Shown here one piece after another: positions 1 to 11,681 of a stretch of DNA of 64,000 nt. The DNA lies in assembly GCA_964017045.1 (NCBI GenBank), contig OZ024807.1:13029241-13093240 (forward strand), written 5' to 3'. The DNA is from Omphiscola glabra (taxonomy: Eukaryota; Mollusca; Gastropoda; Lymnaeidae). Numbering within the stretch: the first letter of the stretch is position 1; the number at the start of each line of letters is the position of its first letter. The translations under genes were made by a program, and so were the position numbers. The notes beneath the pieces are model-generated. The model had not been told where the DNA came from and searched no databases. It saw only the letters and a list, made by a program, of their open reading frames with translations.

Positions 1-404
1 ATGACGTCATCGGTCAGACTCAAGGAACATGTGGAGGGCCTAACTGGTGATTTTCGTATCCGGATATTTGTACGAAAGAAATTTGCTCAACCGATGTTTT
101 TTGGGACTGAAGTTGGCTAGACATGAACTTGGTTAAACAGAGATGTATTGATTTTTTTTGATTTTTCTTTAAAGAGGAATTAGTGAGTGAAAATGGTGAA
201 CATTTGCATTTTATAGCAACATTTATTTAGTTTTCTTTCCCCTTTATTTAATTTTGAACGAAATTGCGTTCGAACAAATTTCTTTCGTACAATTTTCCGG
301 TAACTCATTAAAATAAGTAATTGTCTAAAATATTTCATTGTCCGGTGATCTGAGAATCTGTCAGCCATGACATTTTACGCCTGTCGTTTGCTTGGCGTCT
401 GTGG

Positions 405-908
405 TTATTTATTACCGCAACACTCCACATTACGGCACCACTCCCGAGGTTGCTTATTACCGCTTAACTCCACATTACAGCCCCACTCCAGAAGCTGTTT
501 ATTACCGCATCACTCAACATTACGGCACCAATCCAGAGGTTGTTTATTACCGCATCACACCACATTACGGCACCACTTCAGAGGCTGTTTATTATAGCAT
601 CACTCCACATTACGGCACACTCCAGAGGCTGTTTATTACCGCATCACTCCACATTACGGCACCACTCCAGAGGCTGTTTATTACCGCATCACTCCACATT
701 ACGGCACCACTCCAGAGGTTGTTTATTACCGCATCACTCCACATTACGGCACCACTCCAGAGGTTGTTCATTACCGCATCACTCCACATTACGGCACCAC
801 TCCAGAGGTTGTTTATTACCGCATCACTCCACATTACGGCATCACTACAGATATTGTTTATTACCGCAACACTCCACATTACGGCCCCACTCCAGAGGTT
901 GTTTATAA
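405..908. repeat. 45-bp minisatellite, about 11 copies
   Basis: Core ccagaggttgtttattaccg followed by catcactccacattacggca. Because 45 is divisible by three, ORFs run through it in several frames; these are not genes. Confidence 0.95.
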
Positions 909-992
909 ACACGCGCGGGGCAGGATAGAGATTCTCTTCTAATTTAGCAACGCACTCCGAAATTTGCTTTTTCGGATTGACGAAGAACGCCA
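909..992 (-). CDS. possible minus-strand exon next to a 45-bp array
   Basis: The minus strand reads FFVNPKKQISECVAK, then ENLYPAPRVFINNLW, before running into the array. The composition looks protein-like and faintly recalls the PR-x-FVN part of phospholipase B/GDSL lipases. No good acceptor was found and the end is unclear (GTAATG or GTAATA in the repeat), so this is tentative. Confidence 0.22.
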
Positions 993-1034
993 ATCTCGCA
1001 TATCAACAACCGTATCATAATCCTTGTTTTAGAC

Positions 1035-1231
1035 CAGGCCCGCACAAACAAAATGTGAAGTGGGCCGTAATACTTTATGAAAAACTTGTGCGGGCCGAAA
1101 GACAATAGGACAGGGACGAAAGATATTAAAAAAAAAAAATAATAATAAAGAATATTTCGTTACTTCGCGGGTCGCCAAGTGGATGCTGGTGGGCCACATG
1201 CGGCTCGCGGTCCGTTTGTTGTGCAGGCCTG
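1035..1231. mobile_element. hAT-like MITE
   Basis: Ends are inverted: CAGGCCCGCACAA at the left and the complement of CAGGCCTGCACAAC at the right. The flanking 8-mers TTTTAGAC and CTTTAGAG match at 6 of 8 positions, fitting an old 8-bp hAT duplication. No transposase. Confidence 0.6.
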
Positions 1232-1605
1232 CTTTAGAGAAAAACTAAAAGTCTGACTTCGATATCCTGACTTGCGTCTTTGGTCGGTAAAAACTTCTGA
1301 AACATGCAGTCAGTGATTGATTGATTTATTTATATTTTGAAATTATTATTGTTTTTCAAAATTTAGTATCTAATACTCGACTCCAAAGTGATTCCTCAAA
1401 GTTAACGCATCAACCTTTTCCCCAGGAAATAAGTAGCACACAGGGAAAAAAAGAGGGTTGGGGGTATTTAAAAATAAAGACATAAAGAGACAAAGGACGT
1501 ATCGGCAAAAAACCTACGTTGGCGAAAATACAACAAACAGGTAAACAAGATAATAAATTAAATTAAAATAACTTTATCTAACGCAGTGGTGTTCGAGGGA
1601 AATTT

Positions 1606-2055
1606 ATGAAAGCTTTCTCCTGTTGCTTCATCTGCGGTACCAGTGTTGTATTGTCCCGTTGCTTCACCTGCGGTACCAGTGTTGTATTCTCCCGTTGCTT
1701 CACCTGCGGTACCAGTGTTGTATTCTCCCATTGCTTCATCTGCGGTATCAGAGTTGTATTCTCCCATTGCTTCATCTGCGGTACCAGTGTTGTATTGTCC
1801 CGTTGCTTCACCTGCGGTACCAGTGTTGTATTGTCCCGTTGCTTCACCTGCGGTACCAGTGTTGTATTGTCCCGTTGCTTCACCTGCGGTACCAGTGTTG
1901 TATTCTCCCATTGCTTCATCTGCGATACCAGTGTTGTATTGTCCCCTAGCTTCATCTGCGGTACCAGTGTTGTATTCTCCCGTTGCTTCACCTGCGGTAG
2001 CACTGTTGTATTCTCCCATTGCTTCACCTGCGGTACCAGTGTTGCATTCTCCCAT
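1606..2055. repeat. 36-bp minisatellite, about 12 copies
   Basis: Core cgttgcttcacctgcggtac plus cagtgttgtattctcc. Both strands stay open because the unit is 12 codons long. The minus strand has CCGCAG|GTGAAG in many units. Confidence 0.95.
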
Positions 2056-3224
2056 AAGGTTGGTTAGATGTTGTCAGTGGGTCTGTTGTTATGTACGGTT
2101 TTATGTATTTTTTTGGAAATTTAATCTGTTTAAAATGTTGCTGTTTTTTAACAATACGTAACAAAGGCCTGAAAACCAGTTAACAAAGAATAAGGAAATC
2201 AAAGATTGGGACATTAATTATACTATTAATTTTATATAAAAATACAAAATCAAATGTACAGAAATAAAAATTATATTAACTTACAGCACAGCAAGGGAAA
2301 AGATATAATAATTGAAAGGTACAAATACTAATAAATAAACAAACACAAAAAGGGTACGTCTCATAACTGTCTGTAAATATAGCAACAATCTCTCCCGGCT
2401 TAAAAACCACCGGCTTATTTTAAGGGAGAACGTTAGTGCCCTCCAGAAAAGAAATACTAGAAATCGGTGACGTCAATATCAGAACACACAAAAAAGGTGG
2501 GGTGGGGGGTGAAATTGTGGTCGCCACAACGCTACGTTGGAGTAAAAAGAATAAGGGGAAACACACAGGTAATTGTGTTTTTTGTGGTCACGTGTCTTAA
2601 TTATATACCCCCACGTACATATACACACATACACACCACTACCCTCAGTTAATAGGGTTAACGTACTAATAATGTAAAGGACAGGCTAGTTTACTTTAAA
2701 AAATGGTACCTTCTAATACTTCTATGTCCTTTTAACGTCTAAGTAAAAATTTAGAAGGAAAATTTAACAACTCCCAAAGTTTTTCGTAGACATCACATAC
2801 ATGTATTTATTATTTTATTTCATACTAATATTCTTATGTGCCACCCGCTTTTACACCCAAGATTTATTTCAATACATGTGTCAGAAAAACAAAAGAAAAT
2901 ATTATGCACCAAACGCGCTTTCGATATTTGTTTTTTAAATCATCTCATTTAGCGCATGTAAACCGGACATTTTATTTCATATTTCCTTCATATTCTCCTT
3001 GAAAAACAGGAAAAACTGGTGTAAGGGGGGGGGGGGAATGGGATGAAAATTTAATATAATATGTTGTCATTGGCAACGAGTCTATGTGCCAAGTTTCAGC
3101 TCGATAGGTTGACGGCAAGTGGGTCACTTAGCCGTCCGATTATTTTGCCCTAAACACACAAAAGCTAAGTTAATATAACGGATTAAAATAAAAAACACAA
3201 CACAGGCATGCACTAAAGGGACAC
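2056..3224. other. AT-rich stretch without recognised gene
   Basis: No exon with paired splice signals was found. A G-run lies at 3027. The part from about 3060 to 3180 (gtgccaagtttcagctcgat, ggcaagtgggtcacttagcc) recurs in diverged form at about 33240-33350 and is a dispersed repeat. Confidence 0.6.
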
Positions 3225-3226
3225 AC

Positions 3227-3672
3227 GACGTTACACACTTGACACACGCCGTTACACACTTGACACACGCCGTTACATACTTGACACACGCCGTTACACA
3301 CTTGACACACGCTGTTACACACTTGAAACACGACGTTACACACTTGACACACGCCGTTACACACTTGAAACACGCCGTTACACACTTGACACACGCCGTT
3401 ATACACTTGACACACGCCTTTACACACTTGACACACGCCGTTACACACTTGACACACGACGTTACACACTTGACACACGCTGTTACACACTTGAAATACG
3501 CCGTTACACACTTGACACACGCCGTTATACACTTGACACACGCCGTCACACATTTGACACACGCCGTTACACACTTGACACACGCCGTTACACACTTGAC
3601 ACACGCCGTTACATACTTGACACACACCGTTAAACACTTGACACACACCGTTACACACTTGACACACGTTTA
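3227..3672. repeat. 21-bp minisatellite, about 21 copies
   Basis: Core cttgacacacgccgttacac. The unit is seven codons long, producing spurious ORFs on both strands. Confidence 0.95.
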
Positions 3673-4209
3673 TTAGTCTGAAATTTGAAACTAATGTGCA
3701 CCTTTTTACATGTCCCTTAAAAGACCAGACGGTGACACCGTATTGCATGGAAACGTTTGACGACAAGACACGACCAGGTTTTGACCCTGAAATATTTCAA
3801 TGATCGTGCAACTTCTTCCACAGAATTCGTTCACGCCAACAGTGCTTGGAATAATTGGTGTTTAAAAGTTGCCAGTTAGGCGGTGTATTTTCTAAAAAAA
3901 ATATTTTTTTTAACAACGTGACAATTATTGTGCATGTGGGATATCGGGTATCTATGAAATCACATTGAATCGCTCAGCTGTCGCCACCGCCGTATCTTTT
4001 CAAGACGGTCAAGATATTATATTGGATACAAGATATAAGCACGGAGCGCTGTTCACGCCCGACCGACTTTGTTAGCGAAGAAGCTCTTTATAATTAAAAT
4101 ATGATAGCATGTGGTTGGTAGCATGTGATTGGTAGCATGTGGTTGGCTTCTTGAATAAAAAACAATATCGTTTTTTAAAGTGTTATTTTTGTTCTTTTGA
4201 TAAAGATGG

Positions 4210-4865
4210 CTGTTTGAGTCAGATGAGTTCCCGGCCCTGGGGTGGTTGTATGAGCCAGATGAGTTCCCGGCCCTGGGTTGTTGTATGAGCCGGATGAGTT
4301 CCAGGCCATGGATTGTGGTATGAGACAGATGAGTTCCAGGCCCTGTGTTGTGGTATGAGACAGATGAGTTCCCGGCCCTGGGTTGTGGTATGAGACAGAT
4401 GAGTTCCAGGCCCTGTGTTGTGGTATGAGACAGATGAGTTCCAGGCCATGGGGTTGTTGTATGAGCCGGATGAGTTCCAGGCCCTGGGTTGTGGTATGAG
4501 CCAGATGAGTTCCCGGCCCTGGGGTGGTTGTATGAGCCGGATGAGTTCCAGGCCCAGGGTTGTGGTATGAGGCAGATGAGTTCCCGGCCCTGGGGTGGTT
4601 CTATGAGCCAGATGAGTTCCCGGCCCTGGGTTGTTGTATGAGCCGGATGAGTTCCAGGCCCTGGATTGTGGTATGAGCCAGATGAGTTCCCGGTCCTGGG
4701 GTTGTTGTATGAGCCGGATGAGTTCCAGGCCCTGGGTTGTGGTATGAGGCAGATGAGTTCCCGGCCCTGGTTAGTTGTATGAGCCGGATGAGTTCCAGGC
4801 CCTGGGTTGTTGTATGAGCCGGATGAGTTCCCGGCCCTGGGGATGTTGTATGAGACAGATGAGTT
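4210..4865. repeat. 35-36-bp minisatellite, about 18 copies
   Basis: Core gatgagttccaggccctggg plus ttgtggtatgagcc, with two alternating variants (cccggccctgg and ccaggccctgg). Confidence 0.95.
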
Positions 4866-5002
4866 CATCGGTGGGTCGAATGTTATTTTAGAAGATTATA
4901 TTTCTTAAAAGAGTTTCGAGAGTTTACGTTTTCTGGTAAAGTATTAGAGAGACGGATCTATAGATAAAATGGTTGGCTGGTGGCCCACACACAAGGACAG
5001 AT

Positions 5003-5420
5003 AGAGGCACTGACAGATGGAGGCACCGACAGATGGAGACACCGACAGAAGGAGGCACCGATCAATGGAGGCACCGACAGATGGAGGCACCGACAGATGG
5101 AGGCACCGACAGATGAAGACACCGACATATGGAGGCACCGACATATGGAGACACCGACAGAAGGAGGCACCGACAGATGGAGACACCGACAGATGGAGGC
5201 ACCGACCGATGGAGGCACCGACAGATGGAGACACCGACAGATGGAGGCACCGACCGATGGAGGCACCGACAGATGGAGGCACCGACCGATGGAGGCACCG
5301 ACAGATGGAGGCACCGACAGATGGAGGCACCGACAGATGGAGGCACCGACAGATGGAGGCACCGACAGATGGAGGCACCAACAGATGGAGGCACCGACAG
5401 ATGGAGGCACCGACAGATAC
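5003..5420. repeat. 16-bp minisatellite, about 26 copies
   Basis: Core gatggaggcaccgaca. The three reading frames cycle every 48 bp and all stay open. Confidence 0.96.
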
Positions 5421-5544
5421 TGACAAATGGAGCTACTATAACTGAAACGTTCAAAGATCCTTAAAGAGATTCTTTAGAAGTTTATTATTTGATAAATATA
5501 TGTGAGGTGTTTTTTCTCCAAAACTCTATTGTCAGATTTTATGC

Positions 5545-7330
5545 ATGTGGTCGGCAACCTGCGGCTCTTGAGCTGCATGCAGCGCTTTGGAGGAAAAGAT
5601 GCTGCTCTTTTGAATACTAATTTATAATGGCCCTGCGGCTAGCAAAATATTTCAAAGCATATATAATGTATAAAGGTAACTCAACGCTCAGTAAAGGCAG
5701 CCAACCCCCTGACTCAAACGAGCCGAGATGACGAGGACAAAAATTGAATGCAGTTAGTGCAGCGCCACCTTCCACCAGCACCTTCCACCAGCACCTTCCA
5801 CCAGCACGACGCTTTCACGAACAGAAATAAAGATATGCTTAAGAATACTAAGAATGATGATTTCCATGGCCTTCTATTCACACGAAAACGTTATAGAATA
5901 TGATTTATGCAGTGTAGCGTGATGTGATACTTGCGTTATAACATAATATGACAAATGTACGATAGAATAATAGCTGTAATTAATACATGAAATTTAATAA
6001 GACATCATATCAAAACACAAAACACCACATACATGGCTTCTGACACGATAATGAACACGATATCTATAACATACAATTCCATGTCGTCACCAATAAGAAC
6101 CTATTATGTTCTTTTTAAATAGCCCATAAATTGTCTGAATTAATTAAACTGCAGTTCATTCTCAGCCCTCCTTCATAGACCCCCCCCCCCCCCCCACAAA
6201 CTGCATCTTCAAATATTATTTACAATTTTCATTCGTACCTTAGGTCAAGCCTCCAGTTTGTCTTAAGCCAAGTCTCCAGTTTGGACGAAGCAGACAGAAA
6301 TCTGAAAGCTCCCCCCCGAATCTCACCTGAAGTACTCTCTGTAGCCACACACTACAAACCCATTCTGCGCTAAATGGAAATAGCATGTGCTCAAGCTTGT
6401 CTCGTGTGTACTTTTACTAAATCTCCTCCACCTTCCCCTCTCACATCTCTTCTGCCCTAAGCACTACTCTATCCTTACCATGTGGGTTGTTGTTTTCTTC
6501 CTTACAAATCTGATTAAACTTTTTTTAAAAAATGTTTATTTCAATTTTAAGAAACATAACACAAACAATACTTGATGTTATTCTACACTGCACGACTGTA
6601 AGAGTATTGAAGCAAGAAAATACATTTTATTATATCATTCTTAACAAAAGTAAAAACTTCTTTACATAACTTCCTCTAGTTTAAAAAAGAAATTTGAAGA
6701 AATGGGCCAAAAAATTCTGGAAAGCAAACACGATTCGTAAGCGTGCGTGTGTGTGCGAGACTGTGTGAGTGGTAAGAGGGGGGTGGGGCTGGGTTGGAAA
6801 ATCTTATTACGGGCGCACAGTAATAAAACACACAATTCCATTAAAATCAACTTACAACTGGCACAAAGCAGATTTTATAACCTTGAAGCCCCCCCCCCCC
6901 CCCCAAATCCACACTGGCATCCTGCCCATTATAGTACCGCCATTTAAAAAGAGATATATACTTTTTTTTTAAAACCTCCAATGTCAATATCCAATCACCT
7001 TCTCCCTTGTGGACGTTCCCGACCCTCTGTCTTTTTTCAAAAATAGTTTTTTTTTTTATTTTGGAGATTTACGTTACGGATTTTGTCTCTTACCTAAGTT
7101 CACCACCACAGAAGATCTATTTAACTTAGGGTTATTTGCCCATTTCATTTGTACCTCGCTAGTAGCCTCCCCTCAGGGTTCGTGTTTGCCGAAAGCAGCG
7201 ACTTAAGAGCGAATGCCATTTATCAGCGGGTCTCAAGCGGCTATTTCAAGTCGTCTGAACACATGATTCCAAGAACTCTCATCAAAACACATATTGAAAC
7301 ATCTTATCCTAGGGGTTCAGCGGCTTCAGA
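5545..7330. other. non-genic stretch with a MITE-like start and C-runs
   Basis: Begins with gtggtcggcaacctgcggct, resembling the inverted end of the sequence at about 17290, so probably a diverged hAT-like element. Homopolymer C-runs lie at 6181 and 6889. No supported exon. Confidence 0.45.
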
Positions 7331-7344
7331 GACTCAATGAGAAT

Positions 7345-8180
7345 GAAAAATATCAGTCGCTAAAGCTGTTAAATTCTTTGTTTCAGTCTAAGATAATGAA
7401 AATATCAGCCGCTAAAGCTGTTAAATTCTTTGTTTCAATCTAAGATAATGAAAATATCAGTCGCTAAAGCTGTTAAATTCTTTGTTTCAATCTAAGATAA
7501 TGAAAATATCAGTCGCTAAAGCTGTTAAATTCTTTGTTTCAATCTAAGATAATGAAAATATCAGCCGCTAAAGCTGTCAAATTCTTTGTTTCAATCTAAG
7601 ATAATGAAAATATCAGCCGCTAAAGCTGTTAAATTCTTTGTTTCAATCTAAGATAATGAAAATATCAGCCGCTAAAGCTGTCAAATTCTTTGTTTCAATC
7701 TAAGATAATGAAAATATCAGCCGCTAAAGCTGTCAAATTCTTTGTTTCAATCTAAGATAATGAAAATATCAGCCGCTAAAGCTGTTAAATTCTTTGTTTC
7801 AGTCTAAGATAATGAAAATATCAGCCGCTAAAGCTGTTAAATTCTTTGTTTCAATCTAAGATAATGAAAATATCAGTCGCTAAAGCTGTTAAATTCTTTG
7901 TTTCAATCTAAGATAATGAAAATATCAGCCGCTAAAGCTGTCAAATTCTTTGTTTCAATCTAAGATAATGAAAATATCAGCCGCTAAAGCTGTCAAATTC
8001 TTTGTTTCAATCTAAGATAATGAAAATATCAGTCGCTAAAGCTGTCAAATTCTTTGTTTCAATCTAAGATAATGAAAATATCAGCCGCTAAAGCTGTCAA
8101 ATTCTTTGTTTCAATCTAAGATAATGAAAATATCAGTCGCTAAAGCTGTCAAATTCTTTGTTTCAGTCTAAGATAATGAA
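7345..8180. repeat. 52-bp minisatellite, about 16 copies
   Basis: Core aatatcagccgctaaagctg plus ttaaattctttgtttcaatc and taagataatga. Very regular copies. Each plus-strand unit contains an acceptor-like ttctttgtttcaatctaag, but no exon was found at either edge. Confidence 0.96.
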
Positions 8181-8309
8181 GCTATAATCTTAAAAAAGAA
8201 TACATTTAGTATAGCATTCACTTCACTTACAGCACAAGATAGATGTAAAGCATTTTTTCTTTCTTAATTTTCTTTTTATCCCCACCGTCCCTCCCCCACC
8301 TAACAACCT

Positions 8310-8790
8310 GCTCCCACTTCACACACTGCCCCCCACCTAACAACCTGCTCCCACTTCACACACTGCTCCCACCTAACAACCTGCTCCCACTTCACACACT
8401 GCTCCCACCTAACAACCTGCTCCCACTTCACACACTGCTCGCACCTAACAACCTGCTACCACTTCACACACTGCCCTTACACCTAACAACCTGCTCCCAC
8501 TTCACACACTTCCACCCACCTAACAACCTGCTCCCACTTCACACACTGCCCCCACCTAACAACCTGCTCCCACTTCACACACTGCCCCCCACCTAACAAC
8601 CTGCTCCCACTTCACACACTGCCCCCCAACCTAACAACCTGCTCCCACTTCACACACTGCCCCCCACCTAACAACCTGCTCCCACTTCACACACTGCCCC
8701 CCACCTAACAACCTGCTCCCACTTCACACACTGCTCCCACCTAACAACCTGCTCCCACTTCACACACTGCCCCCCACCTAACAACACCCC
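8310..8790. repeat. 36-37-bp minisatellite, about 13 copies
   Basis: Core ctaacaacctgctcccactt plus cacacactgccccccac. Starts about 130 bp after the previous array. Confidence 0.95.
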
Positions 8791-8885
8791 ACTGTTTCTT
8801 CTGTCTTAATAAATGATAGATAATGTCTCATGTTAAATATAATATAATTTGTTTTCACTATCATTGATGAGATCCATCATAAACA

Positions 8886-9116
8886 TTTTTCCTTATCTCT
8901 CCCCCCACACCCCACAATATATTTATTTTTTGCGTGGTGTGGACACTGAAATAGTTGAGAGTCCCCAGAGGCCCCACATTCAAAAGAAATGAAATTTACA
9001 TTTTTCCTTATCTCTCCCCCCACACCCCACAATATATTTATTTTTTGCGTGGTGTGGACACTGAAAGAGTTGAGAGTCCCCAGAGGCTCCACATTCAAAA
9101 GAAATGAAATTTACAT
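8886..9116. repeat. 115-bp tandem duplication
   Basis: Two nearly identical copies begin at 8886 and 9001, each starting tttttccttatctctccccc and ending near gaaatgaaatttaca. The ORF across them is a consequence of the duplication. Confidence 0.9.
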
Positions 9117-9342
9117 TTTTTCCCCCAACTGCAAACCTCGTCAAAACGCGTACGGTAATATTTATGCCAATGTCAAGGTCGGAGGAAAAATCTCGCAAAT
9201 CCTTTTATTCCTGTTTTGTAAAGTTGCAGTTTTACAGAAAGGTCAATAACATCTCAGTGGTTCTCAGAGTACAATTTTTGGCTTGCGTTTTGACTTACCC
9301 GTCACCTTCTTACTTAAATCTTTTTTTGAAACTCACTTTCAA

Positions 9343-9739
9343 GGGGCTGTCCATTAATTATGTCAACAAAATAGGGGGGAGGGGGGGTCTGAAAATGTTT
9401 GACAGTTGTTGACAAGGGGGAGGGGGGGGGGGTCAAGAAAAGTTGACGTCAACAATGTTCCTTTTTTTTAAATAAATTTAATTTCATAATTTAAAATTTA
9501 TTAAACTTTTTTTTCTAAACATTTTACTTTTATTCACTTTTTTGTTGTAGTTGTAAACTAGGCTATTTAAAATATTGTTGTTTTTTTTCATTTATCTTCA
9601 TTTGGGGGGGAGGGGGTAATCAAAGTTGACGTAATTTTATAGAGGGGGGGGTCTCTGGAAGTTTGACAAGTTGTTGACAAGGGGGAGGGGGAAGGTAAAA
9701 ATCGCCAAAAATTTGTTGACATAATTAATGGACAGCCCC
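9343..9739. mobile_element. palindromic MITE with 3-bp duplication (PIF/Harbinger-like?)
   Basis: Terminal GGGGCTGTCCATTAATTATG is matched by its complement at the right end. The flanks are CAA on both sides (9340-9342 and 9740-9742). Interior is G-run-rich with no ORF. A 3-bp duplication and GGG termini fit the PIF/Harbinger group; that assignment is inference. Confidence 0.7.
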
Positions 9740-10269
9740 CAAGCTGTACGCCTCACGACTAAATCAAGTTGCCGATATTTTTAGTTTCATGCTTAGAGTA
9801 CTTTTATCATTCAAGATTTTTTTTTTTCAATAAACAAATTTGTAACTTTCTTGTATTTCTCTTGTTACACTGTTCAGTTATCATATCCACGTTTTTTATA
9901 CACCCAAAACCATTTACTTGATAAGAAATTATATTTACATCACGACATTTATTAAACACATATTAAAATATCATCTCTGACAACCAGAGCAAAGATGTAA
10001 TTCTTCATATAAATTCTTCTATTGATTACAATAGCTTAAATAATCATTTATTTTTGTTTCATGAGTTAAATTTTTTCCCCTTCTAATTTTGTTCATATCC
10101 GTCCATAAATGTTCACTTTGTTTAAAGCTTCAATGTTTTCAAATCTCTGGAGGACAAAGCTGACATTCCTGGCTTATGGGGAGGTTTTTGTTGTTGTTGT
10201 TGTTGTTTTTTTTCCAAAGTGTTTTTAGTTTTGGACCTGTATTATCATATCAGAGATCAAAATACCATA
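9740..10269. other. AT-rich non-genic stretch
   Basis: Contains poly-T tracts and a short ttg microsatellite near 10188-10206. Nothing gene-like seen. Confidence 0.6.
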
Positions 10270-10505
10270 TATTGTGTGGATAGTTCCTTATTAGATGGGT
10301 CGTTGTGTGGATAGTTCCTTATTAGATGGGTAGGTGTGTGAATAGTTCCTTATTAGATGGGTGGTTGTGTGGATAGTTCCTTATTAGATGGGTGGTTGTG
10401 TGGATAGTTCCTTATTAGATGGGTGGTTGTGTGGATAGTTCCTTATTAGATGGGTGGTTGTTATGGATAGTCTCTGATGAGATGGGTAGGTGTGTGAATA
10501 GTTCC
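10270..10505. repeat. 31-bp minisatellite, about 7 copies
   Basis: Core gtgtggatagttccttatta plus gatgggtggtt. Confidence 0.93.
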
Positions 10506-10686
10506 TGAATTTTTAATACCAAAAAATGACGAGCCTCCCATTTTGGAACAGTTTCAACATGACGGTGCAAATGAACGTTGGCCTGTAATCACTCTAAGAT
10601 ATTGTATGTGTATGATACAGCTATGATGGCTGAAGTGAGTTGTACTAACTCCATATCAAACTTCAGTCACCTAACTATGTACTAAA

Positions 10687-10872
10687 TCAATGGTTCCAAA
10701 TCTTTTTGGCTCACGGAGCCATTTTGAGAAATAATTTACGGGATTGCCTTATGCCTAACTGACGTCTTAAAAGTTAATAGTGTTTAGGAGTCGCCTGGGG
10801 GCGGCCGCAAAGTCCCCGAGAAGAGCCCCACGGAACGTTTAAGGCTTCGCGGAGCACCGGTTGGGAACCCCT
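10687..10872. mobile_element. hAT-like MITE with exact 8-bp duplication
   Basis: Flanked by GTACTAAA at 10679-10686 and 10873-10880. Termini are inverted: tcaatggttccaaa at the left, the complement of aggggttcccaac at the right. About 186 bp, no ORF. Confidence 0.8.
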
Positions 10873-11626
10873 GTACTAAAGATTTGTTAAACTAAGTCTC
10901 TACTAAAGCAATGATTTTCCAATTTCCTCCAAACGTGTGGAAGATTTATTACCGGGCTTTATGTTCGGCCGAAGAGCTGCCAGAAATATCTCATTCTTTT
11001 ATGACGGCGCTGTCTTATCAAAGATACAAGTACACACACACAACAAAAGTTGAACTGTCGACACTTTTATCATCTTGTCTTCAAACAAAGTCCGAACACT
11101 ATTTCATCGGATGGTTATCTCCTCCTCGTCAACAGCAAAGATATCAGAACTTACCTGGGGCATCAAAAAAGCTTCCATTATGAAGTGACATTGCCTACTC
11201 CATTTGCATATGGCGTTTCGGTACGACAGGAGTTGGTCGTTTGGACATCGAATGTACTTTTAATATTCCGCTCTTTGTGGTGTACTTAATCAGATAAGAT
11301 TTTACATTATGATCGCTGCCGACGTTATATGGTACACAGTAATATAATTTGGAACACAAAAAAAACAAACACAAAAAATGCCCCTCTTTCATACCCTCCT
11401 CGCAACTCCAAATACAGATATGATCGATCTTCCAAGAGTTTACAAGATCCAAAGGTGGAATTAGGTGGAAAGAAGCTGGCAGCCATTGTAGGTTACACAA
11501 GCAGTGCAAGTGACTGTAAAGGCGTAAACATTTTGAGAATGGCGCAAACATTTTGAGAATGGCGCCCCTTTCTAAATAAAGGGGAAAAAATTTCAAAATC
11601 TGTATTTTAAAACACACACCCCTCAG

Positions 11627-11681
11627 CGGACAGAAGGTTTAACGACGCCTGTCTCGCCTTCACCCACCCATTGGTCAGGGA
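11627..11681 (+). CDS. candidate exon A of an unrecognised gene
   Basis: An acceptor (cacacccctcag) is followed by 55 bp that read, after a split codon, DRRFNDACLAFTHPLVR and end at GGGA|GTGAGG. The exon end plus donor is the apparent seed of the 22-bp array that follows, the same relation seen at proven tetraspanin exons, which is the main support. Spliced to candidate exon B the frame stays open. I do not recognise the protein. Confidence 0.42.

Noticed and set aside
392..928. 178-codon ORF and its overlapping neighbours
   Set aside because: It is an artefact of the 45-bp array; equal ORFs run in other frames and on the other strand.
1558..2161. Long ORFs on both strands, e.g. a Gly/Thr-rich repeat protein
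   Set aside because: The unit is 36 bp, so all frames stay open; no non-repeat domain or clear gene context. A short repeat protein on the minus strand cannot be excluded but is not supported.
3124..3766. Cysteine-rich repeat ORFs (VKCVTAC type)
   Set aside because: Spurious translation of the 21-bp array.
8877..9198. Cysteine-containing ORFs across the 115-bp duplication
   Set aside because: The frame repeats only because of the duplication; no other evidence of coding.
11195..11617. 140-codon minus-strand ORF
   Set aside because: AT-rich, no recognised domain, overlaps plus-strand candidate features; treated as chance.
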